The position numbers and the translations under genes were made by a program. Below the pieces are notes generated by a model. It saw only the letters and a list, made by a program, of their open reading frames with translations, was not told where the DNA came from and searched no databases. A stretch of DNA of 64,000 nucleotides. It comes from Lachnospiraceae bacterium (GTDB taxonomy: Bacteria > Bacillota > Clostridia > Lachnospirales > Lachnospiraceae). Shown here one piece after another: positions 25,991-34,987 of the stretch. Numbering within the stretch: the first letter of the stretch is position 1; the number at the start of each line of letters is the position of its first letter. Where the stretch lies: the NCBI GenBank assembly GCA_017550535.1, contig JAFZOS010000028.1:1-64000 (forward strand), in the 5' to 3' direction.

Positions 25991-26019
25991 TTTAAAATCA
26001 TATGGTTTTAGAGTATAAT
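25991..26019 (+). promoter_or_regulatory. possible promoter of the mbl-flagellar cluster
   Basis: TTTAAA (25991-25996) and TATAAT (26014-26019) are separated by 17 nt. The -10 box is perfect and the -35 box matches at four of six positions. The start codon is 68 nt downstream. Confidence 0.45.
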
Positions 26020-26087
26020 GATTTAGTATACATAAGATGGGTTAATTATGTTAACGAATAAGACCATGATCGAAAGGGGAAATATAG

Positions 26088-27086
26088 ATGGTTTATACTG
26101 ATATAGGAATTGACCTTGGAACTGCCAGCATACTGGTATATATCCATGGCAAGGGTGTTGTACTTAAGGAGCCCTCGGTAGTTGCATTCGACAGGGATAC
26201 CAATAAGATAAAGGCAATAGGCGAAGAGGCAAGGCTGATGCTCGGTCGTACACCCGGCAATATAGTTGCGGTAAGGCCACTGAGGCAGGGAGTTATCTCC
26301 GATTATACCGTAACAGAGAAGATGCTCAAGTACTTCATCCAGAAGGCGATAGGAAGGAAGACCTTCCGTAAGCCGAGGATCAGCGTGTGCGTACCCAGCG
26401 GGGTAACCGAAGTTGAGAAAAAAGCCGTTGAGGATGCGACATACCAGGCAGGAGCAAGGGATGTTGAGATCATAGAGGAGCCGATAGCGGCAGCGATAGG
26501 AGCAGGCATCGATATAAGCAAGCCTTGCGGGAACATGATAGTGGACATAGGCGGAGGAACTTCCGACATAGCCGTAATTTCTCTGGGCGGCACGGTCGTA
26601 AGCAATTCCGTTAAGATCGCCGGAGATGATTTTGACGAGGCGATCGTAAGATACATGAGAAAGAAACACAACCTTCTGATAGGCGAACGGACTGCGGAGG
26701 ATCTTAAGATTAAGATCGGTACCGCGTTCAAGCAGCCCGAAGTGGATTATCTGGAGGTCAGGGGACGTAACCTCGTAACGGGTCTTCCGAGGACCGTAAA
26801 GGTATCAAGCGAGGAAACGGAAGAAGCCCTGCGTGAGACAACGGCACAGATAGTGGAGGCGATACACAGCGTACTTGAGCGCACGCCGCCCGAACTGGCA
26901 GCCGATATCGCGGACCGGGGGATAGTCTTGACGGGCGGAGGAAGTCTTCTTCGGGGGTTGGAAGATCTTATAGCTTACAAGACAGGTATAAACACGGTTA
27001 CCGCGGATGATCCGATGACCGCAGTGGCGATAGGAACGGGTAAATACGTTGAGCTGCTGGCAGGATATGATGCGGAGATGGGGTAA
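26088..27086 (+). CDS. mbl: rod-shape-determining protein, MreB/Mbl family
   Basis: The 332-residue actin-like ATPase has the phosphate-1 loop (DIGIDLGTASILVY), the EEPIAAAIGAG and VDIGGGTSDIAVISLGG phosphate-2 segments, and the adenosine motif GGGSLLRGL. It polymerises on the membrane and guides lateral wall synthesis. The next genes are two FlgF/FlgG-type rod genes, the same order as mbl-flhO-flhP of Bacillus, which favours Mbl over MreB; mreC and mreD are not adjacent. Confidence 0.93.
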   Translation: MVYTDIGIDLGTASILVYIHGKGVVLKEPSVVAFDRDTNKIKAIGEEARLMLGRTPGNIVAVRPLRQGVISDYTVTEKMLKYFIQKAIGRKTFRKPRISVCVPSGVTEVEKKAVEDATYQAGARDVEIIEEPIAAAIGAGIDISKPCGNMIVDIGGGTSDIAVISLGGTVVSNSVKIAGDDFDEAIVRYMRKKHNLLIGERTAEDLKIKIGTAFKQPEVDYLEVRGRNLVTGLPRTVKVSSEETEEALRETTAQIVEAIHSVLERTPPELAADIADRGIVLTGGGSLLRGLEDLIAYKTGINTVTADDPMTAVAIGTGKYVELLAGYDAEMG

Positions 27087-27119
27087 CCGCTCATAAAAAG
27101 CGTCGGGGAGGTATAACGT

Positions 27120-27914
27120 ATGCTTAAGGGATTATACACAGCCAGCACCGGTATGGTAAACGAGCAGAGAAGGGTGGACGTATTATCAAACAATATGGCC
27201 AACTCGGCTACCACGGGTTTTAAGAAGGAGGGGACCACTTCCCAGGCCTTCAAGGATGTGCTGGCATACAAGATAAAAGACACATCTGAACCTTATTACG
27301 CAAGGTATGAGGGCGTTATGAACATGGGAGTCAAGATCGGTGAGAATTACACCGACTACTCTCAGGGTTCATTCCATGAGACGGGAAATACCTTTGATCT
27401 GGCACTTTCGGGCAAGGGATTCTTCGCGATCGAGTTTACATCCAAGCAATATAAAAATAAGGGCAGCGAAACGTCCATCAAATATACAAGGGACGGAACC
27501 TTTACGCTTAACAAGGACGGTGAGCTGGTGACAAAGGACGGGGATTATCTCCTTGACAAGGCGGGTAATCATATAACGCTCGATCCCATGCAGCAGTATT
27601 CGATAGACAGGAACGGTAATATCAGGAACCAGGCAAATAATGAGCTGCTCGCGTCAATCCAGGTGACTGATTTTGCGGATTATGATTACCTTGAAAAATA
27701 CGGTGAAACAATGTTCCAGCCGGTTGAGGGGGCTACCGAAGTTCCGGCTGAAGCACAGGTTTATTCCGGATACCTTGAAGCGGCAAACGTTCAGGTAGTA
27801 CAGGAAATGGTAGACTTAATTGCTTTTACAAGGGCGTATGAATCTAACCAGAAGATAATCCAGGCGTATGATTCTTCGCTCCAGGTTGCAGTCAATGATC
27901 TTGGAAAGGTATGA
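27120..27914 (+). CDS. flhO: flagellar basal-body rod protein, FlhO (FlgF/FlgG family)
   Basis: The 264-residue protein has the N-terminal rod/hook signature (LYTASTGMVNEQRRVDVLSNNMANSATTGFKKEG), central beta domain, and a C-terminal helix with the conserved GYLEAANVQVVQEMVDLI segment. It should build the distal rod of the flagellum and be exported by the flagellar type III system, so no signal peptide is expected or seen. It is followed 31 nt later by a paralogue. Confidence 0.9.
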   Translation: MLKGLYTASTGMVNEQRRVDVLSNNMANSATTGFKKEGTTSQAFKDVLAYKIKDTSEPYYARYEGVMNMGVKIGENYTDYSQGSFHETGNTFDLALSGKGFFAIEFTSKQYKNKGSETSIKYTRDGTFTLNKDGELVTKDGDYLLDKAGNHITLDPMQQYSIDRNGNIRNQANNELLASIQVTDFADYDYLEKYGETMFQPVEGATEVPAEAQVYSGYLEAANVQVVQEMVDLIAFTRAYESNQKIIQAYDSSLQVAVNDLGKV

Positions 27915-27945
27915 TAGGAATTTATAGGAATTAAGGAGGTTCGGT

Positions 27946-28770
27946 ATGGTCAGGACATTATGGACGGCGGCATCGGGAATGATAGGTCAGCAGATAAATG
28001 TTGACACGATAGCCAACAATCTCGCAAACGTTAATACAGTTGGTTATAAGACAGAATCAAACGAATTCAAGTCGCTCCTGTATCAGAATATACAAACAAA
28101 GACAACGACCGCCAACGGCGAGCGCAAACCGATAAGCGCGCAGGTGGGCCTGGGTGTCAGGAATGCGTCTATCACATCGCATTTTACACAGGGTGCATTC
28201 CTTGAATCGGAAAATCCCACTTCATTTGCCATAGGCGGTGCCGGATTCTTTGCTCTTCAGGGTGAGGACGGTAAAACATATTACACAAGGAACGGTAATT
28301 TCATATTTGCGCTGGGCGATAACAATACACTTATCCTTTCCAACTCGGACGGACTTCCGGTGCTTAATACAAACGGAGAGCCGATCCAGTTAGATGCCGA
28401 TGAATATATGGCTGACAGGATCACGGTCACCACTGACGGCAAGGTATGTTACCCGGATGAAGCCAACAATCCTCAGCCCATTGAAGGAATGGTAATAGGA
28501 CTGTTCCAGTTCCAGAATCCGTCGGGACTTAAGAAAGAAGGCGATGCGCTGTATTCGGTGACGGCGGCTTCGGGTGAGGCAATAAACGAGGCGGAAAACG
28601 ATAACCTTGAAAAATCGGAGATACGACAGGGTTATCTAGAGGGATCCAATGTTCAGGTTGCCGACGAGATGGTAAACCTGATCATAGCACAGAGAGCATA
28701 CGAGTTCAATTCCAAGGCCATCCAGGCTGCGGATACGATGATGCAGGAAGCAAACGAACTGAGGAGATAA
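27946..28770 (+). CDS. flhP: flagellar basal-body rod protein, FlhP (FlgG family)
   Basis: The 274-residue protein is a paralogue of the preceding gene, with N-terminal TAASGMIGQQINVDTIANNL and C-terminal GSNVQVADEMVNLIIAQRAYEFNSK. It would form part of the flagellar rod. AAGGAGG lies just before the ATG. The pairing with mbl upstream and a FlgJ-type rod chaperone downstream supports a functional flagellar unit. Confidence 0.9.
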   Translation: MVRTLWTAASGMIGQQINVDTIANNLANVNTVGYKTESNEFKSLLYQNIQTKTTTANGERKPISAQVGLGVRNASITSHFTQGAFLESENPTSFAIGGAGFFALQGEDGKTYYTRNGNFIFALGDNNTLILSNSDGLPVLNTNGEPIQLDADEYMADRITVTTDGKVCYPDEANNPQPIEGMVIGLFQFQNPSGLKKEGDALYSVTAASGEAINEAENDNLEKSEIRQGYLEGSNVQVADEMVNLIIAQRAYEFNSKAIQAADTMMQEANELRR

Positions 28771-28836
28771 CCTTATTAAGGGGATAGACGATACCCGCTG
28801 AGAGATTAAATGTACATGCGGGCACGGAGGATGATC

Positions 28837-29301
28837 ATGGATATAGGATCGATAAATAACGGATTTGTAAATACGGTGGCCGATAATGCCAAAGCCGCAA
28901 CAAACGATATGTCAAAGAAGCTTAAATCCGATATGTCATCGGCATCGGATAAGGAGCTGATGGATGCCTGTAAGGAATTTGAGGCTTACTTTATCGAGCA
29001 GGTATTTAAGAACATGAAAAAATCCATGGTCCCCAAAGATGAAAGTCTCGACGGTTCGACATCGATGTTAAAAGATTACTATGAAGATGAGCTGTGGAGC
29101 AAATATGCATCGGAGGCTGCAAGCCAGTCAAGTAACGGACTCGCGCAGATGTTATTTGAACAGATGAAGAGGAATTACAGCATTATGGATCCTAAATCCA
29201 TAGACGCAGCGGGAAATGCAGCCGTGGAAGCAGATCCCACACAGGTGGATGAAGTGGCACAGGCCAATGCGGTTTCGGCAGCGGTAAGTGAGGAAGAATA
29301 A
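28837..29301 (+). CDS. flgJ: FlgJ-type rod-binding protein
   Basis: The 154-residue protein contains the rod-binding domain: LMDACKEFEAYFIEQVFKNMKKSMVP and YYEDELWSKYASEAASQSSNGLAQMLFEQMKR. It lacks the C-terminal peptidoglycan hydrolase found in enterobacterial FlgJ, which is usual in Firmicutes. GGAGG at 28826-28830 is 6 nt from the ATG at 28837, favouring this start over ATGs at 28810 and 28831. An Ala/Val-rich tail follows. Its TAA abuts the next reading frame directly and in the same frame. Confidence 0.82.
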   Translation: MDIGSINNGFVNTVADNAKAATNDMSKKLKSDMSSASDKELMDACKEFEAYFIEQVFKNMKKSMVPKDESLDGSTSMLKDYYEDELWSKYASEAASQSSNGLAQMLFEQMKRNYSIMDPKSIDAAGNAAVEADPTQVDEVAQANAVSAAVSEEE

Positions 29302-31524
29302 ACGGAAACTTTAAAGGGCTATATAGAACATATCATTTACAAAAACGATGAGAACGGTTATACCGTTCTCAATCTTGTGTCCGGGGAGGATGAGATCACC
29401 TGTGTCGGCTATTTCAGGTATGCCGATGAAGGTGAGAACGTCATTCTGACGGGTGATTTTACCGAGCATGCCGTATACGGCGAACAGTTTAAGGTAGAGT
29501 CATATGAGGTTGCCGAACCGGAAGACACCCTTTCGATAATAAGATATCTGGGATCCGGAGCGATAAAGGGCATCGGTCAGGCGCTTGCCACGCGCATAGT
29601 TAAGGAATTCGGTGAGGATACCTTCAGGATCATCGAGGAGGAACCCGAAAGACTTGTATCCGTAAAGGGCATAAGCGACAGGAAAGCCCGTGAGATCGCC
29701 GGCCAGGTCATTGACAAAAGGGATATGCGCAGGATAATGGTATTCCTGCAGCAATACGGCATATCCGATTCTCTCGCCATGAAGATATACAAACGATACG
29801 GAAATGAGGCCTACAGGGTGATAAACGAGAATCCCTATATGCTGGCCGATGACATTAACGGCGTGGGATTTAAGATAGCCGACGAGATCGCTTCCAGGGT
29901 GGGCATACATACGGATTCCGATTACCGCATAAAAAGCGCCCTTTTGTATATCCTTACACTGGCGACAGGAGAAGGGCACTGTTATCTCCCGAAAGATGAG
30001 ATGATAAGGCGTGCCGCGGAGCTGCTCAATGTTCCCGAGGAAAGCATTGAAGTACAGCTTTTAAACCTTTCCATGGAACAGCGCCTGTATATAAAGAACA
30101 TGGGTGACACAGCGGCCGTTTATTCACGCAGCTTCTATTTCATGGAGCTTAACTGTGCGAGGAAGCTAAAGGATTTAAGCATGATCACGTCGGAGGATGA
30201 GGATGGCATAAATGATAAGATCACAAGGCTTGAAAAGGCTGAAAAGATAGAGCTCGAAGAACTGCAGCGCGAAGCGGTATCGAGCGCTGTAAGGAACGGT
30301 GTTACTGTCATAACAGGAGGCCCCGGTACCGGAAAGACAACGATCATAAACATGATGATCCGTTATTTTGAAACGGGTCAGCTCGACATACTTTTGGCGG
30401 CCCCGACAGGGCGGGCAGCCAAGCGCATGACAGAGGCCACCGGCTGTGAAGCCTCGACGATACAAAGGATGCTGCACCTTAATGTGTCCGATAACAGGGA
30501 CACAGGGTATTATTATGAATTTGACGAGACCAATCCGCTTGAGGCCGATGTGGTAATAATAGATGAGATGTCGATGGTCGACCTGCCGCTTTTTAATGCG
30601 CTGTTAAAGGCGGTCCCGGTTGGAGCGAGGCTAATACTCGTCGGTGATATAAACCAGCTTCCGAGCGTCGGTCCGGGGGCTGTGCTTAAGGATGTGATAG
30701 CATCGGGATGCCTTCCCGTGGTGTATCTTAAAAAGATATTCAGGCAGTCGGAGCTTTCGGATATAATACTTAATGCACATAAGATAAACGAAGGCACCTA
30801 CCCTGAACTTAACAATAAAAGCAGGGACTTTTTCTTCCTTGAGCGTGACAACGTTGATCATATTTTAAACAACATAGTAAGCCTCGTAAGGGACAAGCTC
30901 CCTCCGTATGTAAATGCTTCGCCCTCCGAGCTGCAGGTGCTGACCCCTATGAAAAAGGGAAGGCTAGGCGTCGAGACATTAAACCCCATTCTTCAGAAAT
31001 ACTTAAATCCGCCAGACCCGTCAAAAAAAGAACACGAAAGCGGCGGCGTGATCCTGCGAGAGGGCGATAAGGTCATGCAGATAAAGAACAACTACCGCCT
31101 TGAGTGGGAGATAACCGGAAAACACGGCCTTGTCATTGACAGAGGACTTGGAGTTTTCAACGGGGACATGGGCATAATACTCAGTATCGATCATTTTAAC
31201 GAGGAGATGATCGTTGAATATGACGGAATGAGGAGAGTCACATATCCTTTTGACGGCCTTGACGAACTTGAGCATGCATATGCTGTTACGATACACAAGG
31301 CGCAGGGCAGCGAGTACCCTGCGGTGATAATTCCGATACTTTCGGGACCCAGGCTTTTGTTTAACAGGAACCTTTTATATACGGGAGTGACGAGGGCGAA
31401 AGACTGCGTAGTGCTCCTTGGCAGCAGGAAACAGATAAATGCGATGGTGGATAATACCGATGAGCATTTAAGATATACGGGACTTTCCCTGCAGATAGAA
31501 AAGATATGGGAGGAGAAGGCTTGA
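29302..31524 (+). CDS. recD2: RecD-like ATP-dependent helicase, probable ACG start
   Basis: The 740-residue SF1B helicase has N-terminal helix-hairpin-helix segments, Walker A (GGPGTGKTT, about 339-347), DEMSMVD (about 421), and the late VTIHKAQGSEYPAV motif. Family members start with METLKGYIEHIIY-like residues; here the matching codons (T-E-T-L-K-G-Y-I-E-H) are present from 29302 but the first is ACG, not ATG. The first standard start, GTG at 29377, would remove 25 conserved residues and lacks a ribosome site. GAGGAAG lies upstream of the ACG. It may act in recombination or replication stress. Confidence 0.85.
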   Translation, partial: TETLKGYIEHIIYKNDENGYTVLNLVSGEDEITCVGYFRYADEGENVILTGDFTEHAVYGEQFKVESYEVAEPEDTLSIIRYLGSGAIKGIGQALATRIVKEFGEDTFRIIEEEPERLVSVKGISDRKAREIAGQVIDKRDMRRIMVFLQQYGISDSLAMKIYKRYGNEAYRVINENPYMLADDINGVGFKIADEIASRVGIHTDSDYRIKSALLYILTLATGEGHCYLPKDEMIRRAAELLNVPEESIEVQLLNLSMEQRLYIKNMGDTAAVYSRSFYFMELNCARKLKDLSMITSEDEDGINDKITRLEKAEKIELEELQREAVSSAVRNGVTVITGGPGTGKTTIINMMIRYFETGQLDILLAAPTGRAAKRMTEATGCEASTIQRMLHLNVSDNRDTGYYYEFDETNPLEADVVIIDEMSMVDLPLFNALLKAVPVGARLILVGDINQLPSVGPGAVLKDVIASGCLPVVYLKKIFRQSELSDIILNAHKINEGTYPELNNKSRDFFFLERDNVDHILNNIVSLVRDKLPPYVNASPSELQVLTPMKKGRLGVETLNPILQKYLNPPDPSKKEHESGGVILREGDKVMQIKNNYRLEWEITGKHGLVIDRGLGVFNGDMGIILSIDHFNEEMIVEYDGMRRVTYPFDGLDELEHAYAVTIHKAQGSEYPAVIIPILSGPRLLFNRNLLYTGVTRAKDCVVLLGSRKQINAMVDNTDEHLRYTGLSLQIEKIWEEKA

Positions 31525-32243
31525 ATATAAGTGAGATCCCGGCAAGAGTAGCGGATATCGTTTATCCGAGGCGGTGTCCGGTGTGTGATGATGCCGTTGA
31601 CTCTATCGGTCGATACATATGCAGAAGCTGTGAAGCTGCATTTGAAGCGGTTTCGGAACCATACTGCCTTAAGTGCGGGAAACCCCTTTTGGATGACAGC
31701 GAAAAGCTGTGCAGGGGATGCGAAGGTGGCCGGCACACGTTCGACAGGGGACGCGCCGCATTCAAATACGATACTTATCTTAAAGAGAGCATTTACCGTT
31801 ATAAATACGGCGGCAGGCGGGAATACGCCGACTATTATGTATTTCGGATGACGGATATCCTTGGGAGCTTTATAAAGTCGCTCTCGCCGGATGCCCTTAT
31901 ACCGATCCCGCTCCACAAAAGCAGGCTTAAGGAACGGGGTTATAACCAGGCGGAACTTATCGCACAGGGGCTGGGGAAGAGGCTTGAAATCCCCGTAAAA
32001 TGCGATGTACTCATAAGGAGCAGCAAAACCGAGGTACAGAAAAGCCTCAATGCTGCCGAGCGTCAAAATAATTTGAAAAAGGCTTTAAAAATAAGCTCCG
32101 ATGTTGTAAAATTAAAGAACGTAGTGTTGATCGACGACATCTACACCACCGGCAGCACGATGGATGCCGCGGCTTCATGCCTTAAGGAAGCCGGAGTTTT
32201 ACGGGTGTTTTTTGCAGTGCTGGGAGTGGCCGACAAGTATTAA
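31521..32243 (+). CDS. comFC: ComF family phosphoribosyltransferase-like protein
   Basis: The 240-residue protein has an N-terminal zinc-ribbon part (CPVC, CRSC, CLKCG, CRGC) and a PRTase domain with PIPLHKSRLKERGYNQAELI and the PRPP loop VVLIDDIYTTGST near residue 201. ComFC is needed for DNA uptake in competent Firmicutes; the enzymatic role is unsettled. A TTG at 31521 overlaps the recD2 stop (TTGA) and is preceded by GGAGGAGAAGG, so it is chosen over the ATG at 31506, which lies inside that ribosome site. Confidence 0.88.
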   Translation: MNISEIPARVADIVYPRRCPVCDDAVDSIGRYICRSCEAAFEAVSEPYCLKCGKPLLDDSEKLCRGCEGGRHTFDRGRAAFKYDTYLKESIYRYKYGGRREYADYYVFRMTDILGSFIKSLSPDALIPIPLHKSRLKERGYNQAELIAQGLGKRLEIPVKCDVLIRSSKTEVQKSLNAAERQNNLKKALKISSDVVKLKNVVLIDDIYTTGSTMDAAASCLKEAGVLRVFFAVLGVADKY

Positions 32244-32260
32244 ATTTCGGAGGTATTACC

Positions 32261-32671
32261 ATGAACGTACGTAATTGCAGAAACTGCGGAAGGCTGTTTA
32301 ATTATATTGCGGGCGCACCGGTGTGTCCGGCCTGCAAGGATGAACTTGAGAAAAAGTTCCAGCAAGCAAAGGAGTTCATCAGAAACAACGCTCACAGTAC
32401 CGTTAAGATGGTAGCGGAGGAGATTGATGTTCCCGAAAGTCAGGTTAAGCAGTGGGTAAGGGAGGAAAGGCTTATTTTCTCGGACGGTTCGGTCGCAGGC
32501 ATTACCTGCGAAGTATGCGGGTCGCCCATATCTACGGGTCGTTTCTGTGACAAGTGTAAGACTCAGATGATGAACGATCTTAACGGTGCGATAAAGAGGC
32601 CCGAGGAGCCGATGCAGCCGAGGAAACAGAGTAAGGATAATCCGAGAATGAGGTTCCTGGATAACAGGTAA
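32261..32671 (+). CDS. yvyF: flagellar operon protein, YvyF/TIGR03826 type
   Basis: The 136-residue protein has an N-terminal zinc knuckle (CRNCGRLF, CPAC), a helix-turn-helix-like middle (STVKMVAEEIDVPESQVKQWVREERL), a second zinc pair (CEVCGSPI, CDKCK) and a basic tail. This matches YvyF, located between comFC and flgM in Bacillus; here it also follows comFC, but flgM is not seen after it. Its role is probably regulatory in flagellar gene expression. Confidence 0.82.
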   Translation: MNVRNCRNCGRLFNYIAGAPVCPACKDELEKKFQQAKEFIRNNAHSTVKMVAEEIDVPESQVKQWVREERLIFSDGSVAGITCEVCGSPISTGRFCDKCKTQMMNDLNGAIKRPEEPMQPRKQSKDNPRMRFLDNR

Positions 32672-32684
32672 GCCGGTATAAAAA

Positions 32685-33074
32685 ATGTTAAACGAAGATC
32701 GCATAGCATTAATGACCAAAATGGCGGCTTATGAAGCCAGTCAGGGGAAGAGGGATATCACCGTCAGCGGTTTTTTTCGGGGTGATTATATCAGCTTTGG
32801 GGTTCTCAAATCAGCATTATGTGCAACGATCGGCTTTGCGCTGGTCATAGCAATGTACATCCTGTATGATATCGAAGGATTCCTGACTGACTTTTACAAA
32901 ATGGACGTAGCGGCGTTTGTTAGGGATATTGCCGTGAAGTACGCTGTCGTTTTGGTTATTTATTTGTTAATTTCATATATCGTATATGCTTACAGGTACA
33001 GTAAGGCCAAAAAGCATATGAAAAAATATCTCTCCGAGTTAAAGGAACTCGAGGAGATGTACAGCTGGGAGTAA
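32685..33074 (+). CDS. two-helix membrane protein of the cdaA cluster
   Basis: The 129-residue protein has a polar N-terminus, two hydrophobic segments (about residues 42-62 and 82-105) and a charged C-terminal helix. I recognise no family. The next gene starts 4 nt after its stop and cdaA follows that, so a shared operon is likely. It may be a partner of the larger membrane protein downstream. Confidence 0.65.
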   Translation: MLNEDRIALMTKMAAYEASQGKRDITVSGFFRGDYISFGVLKSALCATIGFALVIAMYILYDIEGFLTDFYKMDVAAFVRDIAVKYAVVLVIYLLISYIVYAYRYSKAKKHMKKYLSELKELEEMYSWE

Positions 33075-33078
33075 ACCG

Positions 33079-34071
33079 ATGACTAATCTGCTTGTAATCA
33101 AGGAACAGCTCGTGGGATTCTTCTCACGTTTTGAAACATATATAGTTGCTGTTCTCAAATTCATACTGGCCATGATCGCACTGCTTCTTATCAACGCCGA
33201 TCTCGGCTTCATGCAGAAGATCGATAACGGTGCGATAGTACTTATCGTATCGCTTATCTGTTCATTCCTGCCCATGAACCTTATCGTCATTATCATGGCG
33301 GCTTTTATCCTGCTGCATGTATATTCGCTGTCGCTGGAATGTGCGGTTATAGTTGCCATCATATTTGTGATGATGTTCGTGCTCTATTTCAGGTTTTCAC
33401 CCAGGGATGCATGCGCAGTCATCTTTACTCCGATATGCTACATGCTCAAGATACCGTATGTTGTGCCGCTTACACTTGGTTTTGTGGGAACACCGATGTC
33501 ATGTGTTTCGGTAGGGTGCGGTACGGTTGTTTATTTCATGCTGGGTTATATCAAGGCAAATGCTGACCGCCTTGCAAAGTCCAAGTCCATGTCCGATCCC
33601 GAAGCGGCACTGGGGAGTTTTAAGTATATCATCGACGGCCTGCTCGGCAGTGATAAGATGCTGCTGCTTGTGATCGCTTTTGCGGTTGTCGTCGTTACCG
33701 TATACATGATAAAAAGCCTCCCCGTGGATCATTCGTGGAAGATCGCACTCGGACTCGGTGTTGTCGTAAACATTCTGGTGCTCCTTATCGGATGCTCGGC
33801 ACTTGAGGTTGAGCTGTCGGTAGGCGGAGTTATCTTTGGCACACTGGTTTCGGCACTTATAGTCTTTATCATACAGTTTTTCATTTTTAATGTTGATTAT
33901 TCGCGTACCGAGAATGTTCAGTTTGAGGACGATGAATATTTCTATTATGTAAAGGCGATTCCCAAGATGTCGGTTGAGGCCAAGGACGTCAGCGTTAAAA
34001 GGATGCGCTACCGCGATGACTATTACGATGACGATGAAGATGAAGATGACGGGCTCGATTACATCGAGTGA
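33079..34071 (+). CDS. polytopic membrane protein with acidic tail, next to cdaA
   Basis: The 330-residue protein has about eight or nine hydrophobic helices in residues 10-280 and ends with a cytosolic-looking tail rich in Asp/Glu (positions about 305-330, including a run of Asp and Glu after paired Tyr). No transporter signature is recognised. It lies 19 nt before the diadenylate cyclase gene and 4 nt after a smaller membrane protein. The context suggests wall, osmotic or c-di-AMP related work, but this is inference only. Confidence 0.65.
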   Translation: MTNLLVIKEQLVGFFSRFETYIVAVLKFILAMIALLLINADLGFMQKIDNGAIVLIVSLICSFLPMNLIVIIMAAFILLHVYSLSLECAVIVAIIFVMMFVLYFRFSPRDACAVIFTPICYMLKIPYVVPLTLGFVGTPMSCVSVGCGTVVYFMLGYIKANADRLAKSKSMSDPEAALGSFKYIIDGLLGSDKMLLLVIAFAVVVVTVYMIKSLPVDHSWKIALGLGVVVNILVLLIGCSALEVELSVGGVIFGTLVSALIVFIIQFFIFNVDYSRTENVQFEDDEYFYYVKAIPKMSVEAKDVSVKRMRYRDDYYDDDEDEDDGLDYIE

Positions 34072-34090
34072 AGATATTTAAGGGGTAGAA

Positions 34091-34987
34091 ATGGCGCAGT
34101 TAGGTGAAGTCTTTAAGTCCATAGGAGAAAGGTATTTCGGATGGGTATCCCTGCCCATGATCATGTGGACTGATATAGTTGAGATAATCATCATTTCCTT
34201 CCTTGTCTATCATGTCCTGGTATGGATCAAAAATACAAGGGCATGGTCGCTCCTTCGTGGTATTGTCATAATACTCGTTTTTGTATTCCTTGCAGCACTG
34301 TTTGATATGACAACGATACTGTGGATCGCCAAAAACGTTACCGGTATCGCAGTTACGGCACTTCTCATAGTATTCCAGCCGGAACTGAGGAAAGCGCTTG
34401 AACAGCTTGGTAAGACGACGGTACTGTCGGGGCTTATCCAGTTTGATAACGGCCGTGTATCGGGCGAAATGTTTTCCGATAAAACCATAGATGAGCTTAT
34501 CCGTGCTTCTTACGAAATGGGCAAAGCCAAGACGGGCGCCCTCATAGTCGTTCAGAACAAGGATCCCCTTACCGAATACGAACTTACGGGCATACTTATC
34601 GATGCGCTTGTTTCCAGCCAGCTTCTCATAAATATCTTTGAACATAATACACCGCTGCATGACGGTGCTGTAGTCGTAAAGGGCAACAGGGTCGTGGCGG
34701 CTACCTGTTATCTTCCTCTTTCGGATAACATGGAACTTAGCAAGGAGCTCGGCACCAGGCACCGTGCAGGTGTCGGCATCTCCGAGGCGACTGATTCTCT
34801 TACGATAATAGTTTCCGAGGAAACGGGCAGGGTTTCCGTTGCCATGAACGGTGAGCTGCACCGTAATATCGATGCGGACTTCCTGCGCAGCAAGCTTGCT
34901 ATACTGCAGAGCAAAACAATAGAAGAAAAGAAGAAGATCCTTTTCTGGAAAGGAAGGTCAAGAAATGAAACAAAAGCTGACAAATAA
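34091..34987 (+). CDS. cdaA: diadenylate cyclase
   Basis: The 298-residue protein has three N-terminal transmembrane helices (about 20-105) and a DAC domain with the catalytic DGA motif (LHDGAVVVKGNRV) and RHR motif (LGTRHRAGVG). It makes c-di-AMP from two ATP at the membrane, controlling potassium, osmolyte and wall homeostasis. The regulator gene cdaR overlaps its 3' end by 23 nt. glmM, a frequent third partner, is not adjacent. Confidence 0.95.
   Translation: MAQLGEVFKSIGERYFGWVSLPMIMWTDIVEIIIISFLVYHVLVWIKNTRAWSLLRGIVIILVFVFLAALFDMTTILWIAKNVTGIAVTALLIVFQPELRKALEQLGKTTVLSGLIQFDNGRVSGEMFSDKTIDELIRASYEMGKAKTGALIVVQNKDPLTEYELTGILIDALVSSQLLINIFEHNTPLHDGAVVVKGNRVVAATCYLPLSDNMELSKELGTRHRAGVGISEATDSLTIIVSEETGRVSVAMNGELHRNIDADFLRSKLAILQSKTIEEKKKILFWKGRSRNETKADK

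Larger units (their letters stand above)
25752..26087. other. 336-nt intergenic region upstream of mbl
   Basis: No protein-coding gene is seen. It contains the first copy of the palindromic element (25796-25851), an unremarkable spacer, a tandem GAAATTTCCT repeat (25969-25989), a possible promoter (25991-26019) and the mbl ribosome site (AAAGGGGA). The 5' ends of the minus-strand ATPase gene and the plus-strand mbl gene both face into it. Confidence 0.6.

Noticed and set aside
31191..32066. 291-codon minus-strand frame opposite recD2/comFC
   Set aside because: Both plus-strand genes have strong family motifs; the minus frame has none.
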